This document shows positions 44,249 through 55,351 of a DNA stretch of 64,000 bases, one piece after another. A model generated the notes under the pieces. The model saw only the letters and a program-made list of their open reading frames with translations, ran no database searches and was not told the DNA's origin. The stretch lies in contig NC_025260.1 in assembly GCF_000740895.1 (NCBI RefSeq), forward strand, positions 620,001 through 684,000, read 5' to 3'. This DNA comes from Theileria orientalis strain Shintoku. Lineage: Eukaryota; Apicomplexa; Aconoidasida; Piroplasmida; Theileriidae. The translations under genes and the position numbers were made by a program. Within the stretch, counting starts at the first letter, position 1, and each line of letters begins with the position of its first letter.

Positions 44249-45301
44249 TCAACCATTATTTTCTATTATATCTTCAATCAAGGTATCTAACAACGAATCT
44301 TCTTCACTAGCCATTTCCCTATAGTCTTCTACTCTAATATGGTCGTATCTGCTCATTTTAATGAATCATTTTCTTGTAACTTAGCTTACCCTACTAAATG
44401 TAGAATCCCATGTGCTAGGAGTAAACACATTCTCGTGTTAATGTCCTTTACTCCTTGTATTCTCCTTGCAACTCCACCACTAATACGTGTCGTTAAAACA
44501 TTAATAAATACCTTTTACTCATTTTAAGAACATCTTTTGTTTGTATTCTTTCATCATTCAATTCCATTTCTGACATTTTTTCAATATATTCTGTAATTGT
44601 TGATACATGGCGTGTGTTTACTTACTTACTTGGGCAAAGGAATATCTCTCCCAGGTGATACTGTTCTTTACTTTTATACGGTGTTCTATTTAAGTGATAT
44701 TTCGATTTAATGTATCTGAGTTCATCTCTTATTGATATTATGTCCGTTGGTTTATCTTCCCCAAGTTGTTCATGGTTAATTAATCTCATGTTGGACTCAT
44801 CTTCTATGTATATATCAAGCATAAAGTCTTCCAATCTAAAATTAATAATTTGATTTTTATCAATTGTGTTTAAATGGCTAAAATAAATAAGTGTGTAAAG
44901 TCAACTCAAATCACTCAGTGTGTATAATTAGACTAAAATCAAATAGGTACTATAGGTTACTTTAATTTTGCTCTATAAGTCTTTGCTGATTCTAATAACT
45001 GTGTTTCATTTATTTTAAACTCGTTTTGATTGTTGGTAATTGTGATTCTATCGTCTCGATAAACATTCGATTTTTCTACAATATGAGTATCCTTTTCATC
45101 TTTAGAATTTAATGTATTTACTTTAATTTTATTGCAATTACTGATGAACCTTGGAAGGTTGCACAAAATGCTATTATTTAGTACAAAATTTAATGTTTTA
45201 TTAACATGTGTACATTCCACCTCAATATTTAAAAATACCGATAATACTATTAATATAAAAACCAATCTAGTTTTAATATCAATTTTTTTTATATAATACA
45301 T
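44249..45301 (-). CDS. ybeY: YbeY endoribonuclease, plastid-targeted
   Basis: YbeY is a bacterial metal-dependent RNase that matures the 16S rRNA 3' end. Exon 1 (45301 to about 44958) encodes a signal peptide (RLVFILIVLSVFLNIEVEC) and a basic transit-like stretch. Exon 2 (44835 to about 44628) has LEDFMLDIYIEDESNMRLIN, EDKPTDIISI (the family's KPTDVLSF) and HLGEIFLCP (LGDI.I.P). Further exons carry EYIEKMSEMELNDERIQ, RRIQGVKDINTRMCLLLAHG, ILHLVG and YDHIRVEDYREMASEED. Together these give the metal site HGILHLVGYDH (HGxLHLxGYDH) with all three His. The TGA is at 44249. The family assignment is firm; apicoplast location is inferred from the bipartite leader. Confidence 0.88.
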
Positions 45302-46448
45302 TAATAAATTAAATTAAAATTATCAAATATTACCAACAGTGTGTAAATTCTGGTGTCGATTAGATTGTTGCGATTTAACTGCTTACAGTCGTAACATCCT
45401 GATGCATATCCGCAATTGCTAAAAAACCTTAATTTCCTTGTACTTACATGATATTACTATTGAGAGGTATCCAATACCGATAATTGATGCTATGACGAGT
45501 GTTACTAGCCTAAAATCACATATCTCAGTTCATCATTACATTTGCGGCGTTTCTTTTGGTGGCAATATCTCTCCAGTTACTCTCTAAAAATTAATTTTAA
45601 AAATTTCCTACTGATTAATTCCTTTTAAAGTTGGAATCCTATCCGCTAATTACTTTACTCATACCTTTGTTACGAACGACGTGCCTACATTAATTTGTTT
45701 AAATACTTAAAATACATTTTTCTATTGCGATTGCCAGCTTTTCGTCTTGTAGAAGTGCTTGACACATTGGATATATGGTTGATATTACCTTTGCACTCAG
45801 GTACGGTTCAACACCTACTCACATTATCAACACTCATCTAATCACACCTTTGTCATATTTTATCAGCACGTCTGGCTCCTGCTTCGTAAACAAGAGCAAT
45901 ATTCCATCGTCACATCTTTCGTGGCTCAGCTTCCACCTTTCCAACAACTCGTCTGCCAACGTGTTAACGTCCTCCTTCGCTATTGAGTTTATTATTGCAA
46001 CTCCGATTCTAAATTATTTACATTAAAATTTAACATCTAATTTTATGTTATTCCGGCTGTTTTAGCATTTTACTTGTATGGCACTTCTCCGTATCCTTCA
46101 CAGTGATGTGTGGAGCTAAGTCTCTCCAAACTGAGCAATTCTAAGAATTTTCATCGATTATAGACATTACTTATAATTATCTACCCCTTTAGTTATCTTC
46201 CTATTAACTTTACCGTCTATTCGATCAGCTTCTGACGTTTTCAGTATTTTATCTGAACATACAATATCTCAAAACTCTTTCTACACACCTGGATCACATA
46301 TATATGATTCTTCCACGTTTATTCTGTTACATTCTATTGGATTCATGAATGGGTTTGGGAAGTTTTCCAGGGTCGTTTTTTTTGTTACTATTGGCTCATC
46401 ATAGTCTGCCAAATTCGGCGGTTCTTCATTCGGAAGCATTTCATTCAT
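45301..46448 (-). CDS. TPM/MOLO1-domain membrane protein
   Basis: TPM-domain proteins include plant TLP18.3/Psb32 and animal MOLO1. The ATG at 46448 begins MNEMLPNEEPPNLADYDEPI. The domain follows: ENFPNPFMNPIECNRINVEE, YICDPDKILKTSEADRIDGK, a Cys-containing THHCEGYGEVPYK, and IGVAIINSIAKEDVNTLADE, ERWKLSHERCDDGILLLFTK. This is the FPNP..DP..C/CDPD/W.L....C.DGILLLF order of the family. A C-terminal helix (LVTLVIASIIGIGYLSIVIS) precedes a Cys-rich tail (CGYASGCYDCKQL). There is no obvious signal peptide. About six exons are read; joins around 45520-45780 are unresolved. If the last exon reads straight through, its TAA overlaps the YbeY ATG by one base. Confidence 0.72.
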
Positions 46449-46746
46449 ATCTATTTTATTTATTATTAAGCTACTCTATTCGTATACTTTTTATACACTA
46501 TTATTATTATTAAATTAACTCCCTAGTATCTATTTTTTACTTGGAAGTGCTCCCAGTTCTAACATGATTGTGTTATTCACTTTACATTCTCCACATTTAC
46601 TCAACTCATGTATAAATATGATTTTTACTATGATTTTTATTATTATTTTATATTTTAAACCACAACTCATTTTTATCATACATTATTTATTCTGGTTTAT
46701 TTAGGACATCACACCATACACACTTATCAGTTTACATTCCACATTA
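46449..46746. other. AT-rich spacer
   Basis: About 300 bases between two minus-strand genes. I see no coding exon or repeat beyond A/T tracts. Confidence 0.5.
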
Positions 46747-48192
46747 TCATATAACATAGTAGAATTTGATACACATTAGCTTGATTTTAAACTTCTTTTG
46801 TGTTTTTGAATCCATCTGTTTGAATTTGGGTTCCCTTTTCCCAGTCCAATCGGCACGTGGTTCAGCGATGATATTATGTCGATTGGTGAAATATTGTTTT
46901 CCTTCGTGTCCTCCTATACGTTTATTTGTTTTATGTCACCATAGGATCTGCCTATCTTACTACCTATCAGCGTATCTATGCCTTTACGTTACTATCTATC
47001 TATCTATCAATGTATCTAGTAGACTAACTCCGTAGAAGTGTAAAATCGAGTCTTTTTTTTCTTTGCGATTGATTTGTCTCATGTAATTTTTAAATGCTGG
47101 CATTAGCATTTGATCTTCGGCAACAATGTATGGCTTCGTGTTTCTTCCTGTTGCTGGCTTCGGCTGTGTGTATATTGTTCCTCTTGTGTTAACCCACTTT
47201 CTCGTGTCTCTTGCCACAATTTCTCCTGATTCTGAGTTTACTGTTACTGGCACCTTATCCACTGTTGCGTTTCCGCATTTTGCGCAGAACTTTCTCGATG
47301 TGTTTGGAAACACTTCATAGCATGCTCTAAAATTAGTGTTAAATATCGGTCACACATAAATTTGCACACAGCGACTATGATTCTAACTACCTTCCCAGTA
47401 CTTTCTAGATATTAACTATTTATTTACCTGCACATTTGTCCCCATCTTCTTATTGTCCTTGCTATAAATCCGTCCAGTGTTATTACGTTTAATCCCATTT
47501 GAATTAGCACGTTTTGCATTGCAAAATCTGTGGTCATACAGCTTACTTTTCTATCATCCTTATCCGATAAATCCATATTATAGCTATTTACGTTATGTGA
47601 TCCGATCCAGCAGTCGAATCCCACTTGACTTTCAGTTTTGCGGTTTTTGTTTGATTTTTCTTTACTCTTACCTACACATTCATGTTAATATGTTCGTTTA
47701 TATAATTTATTTTAATGTAAATAATTACTTTTAAATTATGACTGCAAGTAGTAACAATTTTAACTAATAATTGTGGTTAAATGTATTACCTTTGGGTGTT
47801 TTATCTATTTTAAGCGTCATTGGAGTCTCTCTCAGCTTTGATGTATCTCCAGATTCAATTTGCAGTCTTCTTGTTAACGCAATACATTCTATATCAACCT
47901 TAGATAAATACTGCAAATCTCCTGTCAAAGATGCGAACTTTCTGACAAAAATAACATCCTCATCTGCGGGCTCTCTGATCACGGGCGTAAACACCGTTCT
48001 AATTACAGCTTCCAGTGGATTCTTCTGACGATACTTTTCAAGTTCCATTTGTATTCCTGGAGTCATGTATATTTGACTACCAGATCTATCCAAATAGGTT
48101 GAACGGCAGTATGCTCCAGTATCCACAACTAGGGCTCTTTTAAAATCACTAGAGGGTGGATCAAGGGATTCTTTTAGTGAATTTAAATCCAT
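46747..48192 (-). CDS. NOB1: NOB1, PIN-domain endonuclease of 18S rRNA maturation
   Basis: NOB1 cleaves 20S pre-rRNA at the 3' end of 18S. Exon 1 (48192 to about 47789) has the PIN domain: RALVVDTGAYCRS with the first catalytic Asp, then KFASLTGDLQYLSKVDIECI. Exon 2 (about 47620-47429) gives KVSCMTTDFAMQNVLIQMGL and the start of the zinc ribbon. Exon 3 (about 47325-47000) gives the rest, CRACYEVFPNTSRKFCAKCGN, completing four Cys, then TRKWVNTRGTIYTQPKPATG. A last exon (about 46915-46747) with GHEGKQYFTNRHNII ends at a TGA. The PIN, zinc ribbon and RG-P-P order is that of NOB1. The exact C-terminal residues are less sure. Confidence 0.9.
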
Positions 48193-48501
48193 TTTAAATT
48201 TTATATTTTAATTGTACAATTTTATATGTTACTAATAAAATAATAAATTGAAATGTTGCAAAAATGCCAATTTAAAGTATTTCAAACAATACTGGTTAAG
48301 TATCAGTGAATAAACCATTCAAATAATTTGTATTTTTAAAATTTAAATAAACAATTTATATATCAATATTAATGTAATTAAAATCTCAAATAAATTTTTG
48401 ATCATTTATGGAAGGCAGGCACTACACCATTCCATAATTTAATTATGTTATTTTAACACAATTCACTAAATTTATATACGTTAATTTATTTAAATAAAAT
48501 A
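48193..48501. other. Bidirectional spacer between NOB1 and TRAPPC3
   Basis: About 310 AT-rich bases between the divergent starts of NOB1 and TRAPPC3, presumably a shared promoter region. No specific element is recognisable. Confidence 0.5.
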
Positions 48502-49336
48502 ATGTCGACTGATAACTTTTCTAAGTTAGGCGCAAATGCTTTTGCAAAAATGGAGAAGGTGGTACGTGTTTCATAATTGTGTTAATCAATTTATCCTTAG
48601 AACTCTGAATTGTTTTGTTTGACTTACGGTTCAATGGTAAGTCAATTGGTCCGGGATAAAGAACACAGTGAGGCCGTTAACGATCATTTGATGGAAATGT
48701 ACGTTTTTGAAAACAGTTACATATTTTTTGGTACACGCACTTTCATTTTATCTAAGATCCCCAACTTTCAACGTAAATTAAATTTGTAATCTAGGGGAAT
48801 GAGTATTGGAAGTAAATTGGTCGATGAGGTCCTGGCTAAATTGGGGTGTGTGCCCTGCACTGATTTTCGGAGCACTGTAGAGGCTATCGCAAAGGTTCTT
48901 TGTTCGACTTTAATCAATGTGTAGATTGGCTTTAAGATGTTTCTGGGCATCTCTGGGAACGTGGTGGACGTTGACCCCGAGAACAATGTGTACAACATTT
49001 CGTTCCAGGAAAATCCACTGGATCAGTTTGTAGAACTTCCTGAAACTCTAAAGGACTTAAACTACTCTAATATTTTTTGCGGAGTCATCGTTGGAGCTTT
49101 AGCACAGGTTTACAACATATAATAGAACTGTAAATATGAACATAGTGTAAGATGTTGTTTAAACGAGTGACTTATGCTGTTGTAGTTACAAATGAAGGTG
49201 CAGTGTTACTTTGTAAAGGACATGTTGAAGGGAGATGACACGTACGAAATGACAATAAAGCTCGAAGAGGTAGTGAATATTGGTTAATATATTAAATTTT
49301 TAGGTTGTTAAAGAGTCCTTGTCCGATGAAGAATAA
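48502..49336 (+). CDS. BET3: TRAPP subunit TRAPPC3 (Bet3)
   Basis: Bet3 is the core palmitoylated subunit of all TRAPP tethering complexes. Six exons begin at the ATG at 48502. They give MSTDNFSKLGANAFAKMEKV, then NSELFCLTYGSMVSQLVRDK (family NAELFTLTYGALV.QL), GMSIGSKLVDEVLAKLG, CTDFRSTVEAIAKIGFKMFL, and the hydrophobic-channel segment ENPLDQFVELPETLKDLNYS. The ending is SNIFCGVIVGALAQLQMKVQ and LEEVVKESLSDEE. The conserved Cys that is acylated in other Bet3 proteins maps near the VPCTDFR Cys. Full length, about 180 residues. The final exon is very short (GTTGTTAAAG.., stop at 49336). Confidence 0.92.
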
Positions 49337-49392
49337 GTACACAGTAAAGTGTAAGTATCGCAATAAAGTGTTCATTAAATTGTACCTGTTAC

Positions 49393-49877
49393 CTAGTCTT
49401 CCTCGTCATCATCTTCATGGTGGTCGTTTTCATCTTGTTCGTCCGTGGATTCGTCGTCCTCATCGTCCTTGTCATCCTCGTTGCCATTGTCAGACTCTTC
49501 CTTTTCATTTTTTTTGACATCTTTGGATTTCACAGGTTTAGACTCGGGTTCCTCCTTGTCCTCTTCCTTTTTAACAGGCTCAGGTGCCGGCGCACTGGGT
49601 GGTGCTGCGTAAATTATTTGGGGAGGTGGTGGCGGCGGTGGAGGGTCAGGCGGAGCAACGAGATTTACAATTCCCTTGGCAATCGGAGCAAGAAGACTGC
49701 CCAAAAAACCAAGAATCAATTTACGATTTTGAGGGTGGCCATCTGATCTTAAACCATAAGCATCTAAATTCTAAAAAATGTGCCAATTTGTAATACCTGT
49801 TCTAGTTCCTTTACACATCTACCGTCTTGAAACCTGGATAAAATAAATATTAAGCCTAATGTTTTAGTACAATTCAT
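49393..49877 (-). CDS. Secreted proline-rich acidic protein
   Basis: The ATG at 49877 starts MNCTKTLGLIFILS, a short signal peptide. A 26-base GTATTA..TTTTAG intron lies after VKELEQ. The mature protein begins NLDAYGLRSDGHPQNRK, has a hydrophobic segment (LILGFLGSLLAPIAKGIVNL), then a run of eight prolines followed by QIIYAAPPSAPAPEP. It ends in a Lys/Glu then Asp/Glu-rich tail (EDDKDDEDDESTDEQDEND). About 145 residues. I recognise no family; composition resembles secreted or parasitophorous proteins of piroplasms. It is next to and on the same strand as the other secreted gene at 50380-51641. Confidence 0.6.
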
Positions 49878-50379
49878 GTTTAATGAAAGTTTAAACACAT
49901 GTTTAAATTTATTTTTAAAAAATAATATTTCATTTTAACTGGATCTTTAATTTTGCAATATTCCAGCTGTTAGTGTGCTGCCTTATCTGAGATACGTTTG
50001 AAAGAAAATTCAATTATCAGATTCCAAATTTAAAACATAGACACTAGTATGTTAAACAATAAAGTAACAAATGGTTTAAATCTCATTTTAACCCAAATTC
50101 AGATAATTTTACGAAGATAATATATTATTGTACCATTGAGTCAAATAATTTTCATCTTTGGAATTTTCTGAGAATTTTACAGTGACTATGTGTTTAAATT
50201 GAATTGAACAAATTTGACTAGGATAAGTATATACATATTTATTTATAGAACTATGATATATAAGCAAATTCACATGTATTTATACACATATACATGAACA
50301 AGTATATATGGTCTAGTACATATGGTCATACACACCAATTTACCAAATACGTCACAGTATCAACACGATAATATTAGTT
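49878..50379. other. AT-rich spacer between two secreted-protein genes
   Basis: About 500 bases, very AT-rich, between two minus-strand genes. TATACATATTTAT-like runs occur near 50230-50300. No coding sequence was seen. Confidence 0.5.
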
Positions 50380-51641
50380 TTATTTCCTAAATGTTTCCAT
50401 TGTGAGTTTTGATTTAGCATTTCCAAAGTCTCCAATTTGGTCTGCGATATCACTTGCCACTGATTCACTTCCCTTAAGTGCCGATGTTTTTAAGTCGTCT
50501 TTAAACTTATCAAATCCTTCTTTTACATCATCTTTGGCTCCCTGCAATTTTGCCTTTGCAGCTTTTCTTAAGTTCCTGGCCTCACCACTAAAATCTCTGC
50601 CAATATCAGAGAAGCCAGTATATGTTTTTTTGAGCTCCCTCTTAGTTTTATATTTTGTACCCTTAGCAGCACTTGATGTTGATCCTTTTGCGTCATAGAA
50701 TCTAGGCCTGGTACTTTCGTTCAACTTACTCGCAAGTTTATCTGCCTCCCTTAATAGTTCTTTGGTTGCTTTATTTATCTTTTCCTGAGTTTCTGATGGT
50801 GATTCTGCAGAAACCTTTTTGGCGCCAAGGGACTTCTTAGTCAACTTTAAAGTAACACCAGTAGCACCCTTCTTAGTCTTCTCAGCAGACTCTTTTGGTT
50901 TGTTCGACTTAATTGCAAATACACCCTTTGCCGATTTCTTTAATGATCCAAGTTTCTTACCAGCGTTGTCCTTGAACTTCTGGTATTTAGTCTTAGGAGG
51001 TGCAGGTAACTCATAGGGTTCAGAATAAATATGTTCACTGTAGCCAGCTGGTGCGTGTTCTTTGGTGAAATTACCTGCGTCTATCTCGGAATAAATCGGT
51101 TCTCCATATGGATTATATTCATAAAGGTCTTGTTCAACAGGGAATCCATAAGATGTGTAAAAGGTTTCTTTAGTGGAATAGGGGTTAAAAGCTGGCTTGC
51201 TCTTCGAAGGTTTTATTGAAGCATATACAGGATTTTCAACTAGCTCCTTCTTCTTATAGTTTCTTGGGGGTAAAGCTGGTGGTTCGTTAGGTATTTTAGG
51301 CACCGTTCTTCTCTTTTTTGGGAGAGGTGGCCTTTCTTCTGATTCACCGAAACTTTTTAAAGATTTGGGTACATCATAGTGTGAATACCTAGCACAATCA
51401 CAATTGCCATGACATTGTTTTCTTGCGATTTTCCTTGGCGATGGCTACACATAATTTAATATAAATAAATCAATCACAATTACATAAGCACTCATTACAC
51501 ACACTCATATAAACTAACAGTTGGTATTGGAGAAGGTGGTTCCACAGCCTTCACCAGTATACTACTGGGACTTGAACTGATTATGTCTCCAACAAAGTTT
51601 GAAATTAAAAGCAACACTAGCGATTTTTTAACTGTAATCAT
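50380..51641 (-). CDS. Secreted protein with EPIYA-like tyrosine motifs and SH3-type proline motifs
   Basis: The ATG at 51641 gives a signal peptide (MITVKKSLVLLLISNFVG), then a Pro/Ser stretch. One intron (about 51445-51525) leads to exon 2, which ends at 50380. Exon 2 contains a Cys-rich patch (RKQCHGNCDCARY), two SH3-ligand-type motifs (PPLPKKRR and PALPPR, form PxxPx[RK]), and three related tyrosine motifs in about 75 residues: ENPVYASI, GEPIYSEI and SEHIYSEP. The second contains E-P-I-Y, as in bacterial EPIYA effectors. The C-terminal 200 residues are Lys/Ala/Ser-rich and helical, without Cys or a membrane helix. About 390 residues. No family is recognised. Host-directed function is inference from motifs and secretion. 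Confidence 0.68.
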
Positions 51642-52563
51642 TTTTAGCAATCAAAGGTAGAATTGATAGTTGTAATGTACAAATGTATACTATTTATATT
51701 ATTGCAAGCTATATAACCGATTTAATTTTATTAAATAATTTTTCTTTATCAAAATTAAATAATAGAAAATAAAGCTACTATAATTATAGATCTGTGAAAG
51801 GCACATGAATCAAGAGAAAAATATACGATGACAGTCGGATCTAGGTTTGAAATAAAAAATTAATGGGAAATGAATTAGGGAAGGTAACGTGAGATGTGTG
51901 AGTGGATGAAAAGGAATCTTATAAGAATCCAAAAATATTAATTTCAACTTAAAAAATTAAGATAAATAGCAATTCAAACAAATAAAAAACAACAATATTT
52001 ATAACCAAAACAATTTAAAGACTTGTGTTTAAATATATCTGTTGGTTTTGACATATAAATCCTAGTTTGACACGGGAGTTTTACAATTGTGTAAAACAGA
52101 TAATATGTGTGTTTATAAAAAAAATTTATGTTTATCGAACCCACACCATATAAATCATTTATATATTTCACTTTAATAACTAAAATAATTTTTTAAAATA
52201 TTTATTTTATTAAAATATTTAATACTCTGTCCCCACACATTATTTTTTGAAATATTTACATTAAACAAGTGTAACCCAAAGGATTCCATTTTGAAATATA
52301 AAGTAAAATTTTAGAACTATATAAATCATATAATAATTTATCCGAAATTTATAATGAAGAATTGAAAATTATAGCTATTACCGCTCTTATTAATTAAGAG
52401 TAGCCAAATGAAGAGTATAATGACAATCAACCCTTATTTTATCATCCCTTAGTGAAACAATAGTGTATAATATTAACTAATATACATCTTTTCTCCATAA
52501 TTATACCGTTGTTTGAAAATTACCATTAAGTAATATTATTTTTTGTTAAACTGTATTAATAAA
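51642..52563. other. AT-rich divergent spacer
   Basis: About 920 bases between the divergent secreted-protein and eIF2 gamma genes. It is strongly AT-rich (TTTTAAAATATTTATTTTAT runs). No exon, RNA gene or tandem repeat was identified. Confidence 0.5.
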
Positions 52564-54582
52564 ATGAGTACTGTTACCGAGGAGCCTTTGCTTAAGCAGG
52601 TGCGTTTACCTCTATGTATAAATTAAATTTCAGGATCTTTCAAAGCTTGATGTTACCAAATTAACATCACTATCGCCAGAAGTTATTAGTAGACAGGCCA
52701 CAATTAATATTGGTATGATACTAGCATCATAATTACATAAGAAAACAGCCAGACTAGATAATGTTGTGCAATAACTGAAATAAATGAATACAGGGACCAT
52801 CGGCCACGTCGCCCATGGTAAATCCACAGTAGTTAAGGCGTTATCTGGAGTACATACAGTTCGCTTCAAACATGAAAAAGAACGTAACATAACAATAAAA
52901 CTAGGGTAAGTAAAGGCATATTTTAACCATTAATCGGTGTTAATATGGCGCAGGTACGCGAACGCGAAAATATACAAATGTACGAACCCGAACCACGAGG
53001 CGCCAAGCTGTTACAAATCTTACGGAAGTAAGAAGCCAGATAACCCACTGTGTGAAAAGCCAGGATGCGGGTACAAAATGGAGCTTAAGAGGTATGATAT
53101 TTAGAATTGGCACATTTAAGTGCACATTCGTATTCATGTAGTTAAGTGCATATTTACTTGTATACGTGTGTATGTATGTGTTGCGTGTATATATGCGTTT
53201 AAATACACACACATACGAATGTTTGTATATGTACTGTGCATATTTATATTAACATGACGCAGGCACGTGTCGTTTGTTGACTGCCCGGGTCACGATATTC
53301 TCATGGCCACCATGTTAAACGGAGCAGCGGTAATGGACGCAGCACTGTTGCTAATCGCAGGAAATGAGCCGTGCCCACAGCCTCAGACGAGCGAACACCT
53401 GGCAGCAGTGGAGATCATGCGCCTGAAAAACATACTGATACTGCAAAACAAGGTGGAACTGATCAAGGAGTCGCAGGCTCTGCAGAGACAACAGGAAATC
53501 AGAAAATTCATATCGGGTAAGATTAGTCTACAAATATAAGTTGGATGCATCCGATAAGGCGTCTGCACGTTTTATGCACCACTAATTGTTTCACAGGAAC
53601 GGCTGCAGACGGATCACCAATTGTCCCAATTAGCGCAGTGCTCAGGTACAACATAGACGTGGTCAGCGAGTACCTGGTGACGCAGGTGGCAGTGCCGCGC
53701 AGGAACTTCGTGTCGCCCCCGCACATGATCATCATCCGCTCGTTTGACGTTAACAGGCCGGGCGAAGAGGTTGAGGCACTGCAAGGAGGCGTGGCGGGAG
53801 GAAGCATCCTCCACGGAGTCCTGAGGGTTGGCGACGAGATTGAAGTGAGGCCAGGCATCATATCAAAAGACCCGCAGGGAAACATATCCTGTAAATCCAT
53901 TATGTCAAGGTAAGTTAGGCCAGAGTGGCCAGCGATATTAACGACTTGTTAGAGTGGTATCACTGTTCGCCGAACAGAATGACCTCCAGTTTGCAGTGCC
54001 AGGTGGCCTGATAGGTGTGGGCACGACGATGGACCCTACACTGACGCGCGCAGACCGTCTCGTGGGACAAGTGATAGGCCATGTTGGGACCCTCCCGGAT
54101 TGTTTCGTAGAGATTGAGATATCATACTACTTGTTAAGGTACGCTTTACAACTACACACCTGCTTACTACTGTTATAGTTATAATTGTAATTATATTTAT
54201 AGTTATGGTTACTATTATAGTTAATACTAACACCACTACTCTCAATACTATTACTAATAATACGTCCACTTTTATTGTAAAAACCATTCATAATCAACAT
54301 TATAGGAGGCTGCTGGGCATTAAGACCCTGGATAGCGACAAGAGCACCAAGGTATCGAAGCTTAAAAAGGGGGAGTTCCTCATGATTAACATCGGGTCCA
54401 CCTCCGTGGGAGGGAGAGTCACCGGAATAAAGCCGGACATGGCCAAGTTCGAGCTCACAGGGCCAGTCTGCACGAGGATTGGAGACAAGGTGGCGCTCTC
54501 GAGAAGGGTCGACAAGCACTGGCGCCTGATAGGCTGGGGACAAATTAACAGAGGAAAGTCACTGGAGCTCCAGAAGTACTAA
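52564..54582 (+). CDS. eIF2g: Translation initiation factor eIF2 gamma
   Basis: eIF2 gamma is the GTPase that carries initiator tRNA to the 40S subunit. About eight exons from the ATG at 52564 include 52564-52599, 52634-52712 and then [20 protein letters not shown] (G1/P-loop), switch I with [12 protein letters not shown], a zinc-ribbon insert (Cys in [12 protein letters not shown] and [10 protein letters not shown]), switch [22 protein letters not shown], the G4-like [10 protein letters not shown] and G5 [10 protein letters not shown]. Domains II and III follow ([40 protein letters not shown]). The canonical NKxD is NKVE, as in eIF2 gamma rather than EF-Tu. An intron near 54140-54304 carries a TTATAG/ACTATT repeat. 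Confidence 0.94.
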
Positions 54583-54823
54583 TCTGTTTAAATAAAGAAA
54601 TGTGTGCTACGTGCCCGTGTATTTGTTGTGCCCTTGTATTTATGTTGTGTGTGTACTTGTGTTGTCCCTGTGTATTTGCTCTGTGTGTAAGCGAATATGC
54701 CGTGGATGAGTGCGCAGCTGCTGTGTGAACATGTTTATCAACGAGTTATATCCGCTATGTACGAAAGTAACATGTACTAGAGGTTTCACATATAGGCCTA
54801 GGGATGTATGTGGGTATAGTATA

Positions 54824-55351
54824 TTATAGTGAACTTTCAGATCTTAAGGGATTGTCGGAGCCGGAAGCATTGGGCGGGCTCTGCCGCCTCACGGGCTTCG
54901 AATCCTTAATGTCGCCGAAGCTTCCCAGGTTTTTCAGAAAGTCCGACACCGCGTCCTTGGTCTTCTCGTCCACGCTCGTGTCGAGGAGGCTCCGCAGCTT
55001 CGCACTCGCGTGGTTCACGAGGGTGCCAAAGTAAGTCTGAAACAAATACCCTGCACCCCTGAAGTGGTCGGATCCCAGCCAGAAAAAAAAGAGCAGCTTC
55101 AGCTCGTAGTAAAATGGGACCACCTTGTGGAAGGGGACCAGGGACTCGGCGTACGAGTAGAGCAGGTATATCGCCCAGTACACGAAGTGGTGGGCGTAGT
55201 ACACCCCCTTGAGAACCGTGTTCTCAGACGAGGTCGTCAGGCCGACCCTTCTGCCGTACAAATACAGGAACGTCAGGTATCCCGGGTACAGCTGGCACAC
55301 TCCCAGGTTCAAAAACCAGTACAAACGGGGAGAAATGAAAGAGACTACCAT
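54824..55351 (-). CDS. REEP/Yop1/HVA22-family ER-shaping protein
   Basis: These reticulon-like proteins curve ER tubules with hydrophobic hairpins. The product is 175 residues. It reads LYWFLNLGVCQLYPGYLTFL at residues 9-28 (the family's GF.YP.Y.S), then VYYAHHFVYWAIYLLYSYAE, the core IPFYYE-like VPFYYELKLLFFFWLGSDHF, and RGAGYLFQTYFGTLV. A hydrophilic tail follows with an acidic/Ser-rich end (SGSDNPLRSESSL). Membrane pairs and spacing match TB2/DP1/HVA22. It is convergent with eIF2 gamma. Confidence 0.87.
   Translation of the reverse strand: MVVSFISPRLYWFLNLGVCQLYPGYLTFLYLYGRRVGLTTSSENTVLKGVYYAHHFVYWAIYLLYSYAESLVPFHKVVPFYYELKLLFFFWLGSDHFRGAGYLFQTYFGTLVNHASAKLRSLLDTSVDEKTKDAVSDFLKNLGSFGDIKDSKPVRRQSPPNASGSDNPLRSESSL

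Noticed and set aside
54036..54543. Minus-strand frames rich in Thr/Ile/Val opposite eIF2 gamma
   Set aside because: They cover an eIF2 gamma intron repeat and its exons in antisense.
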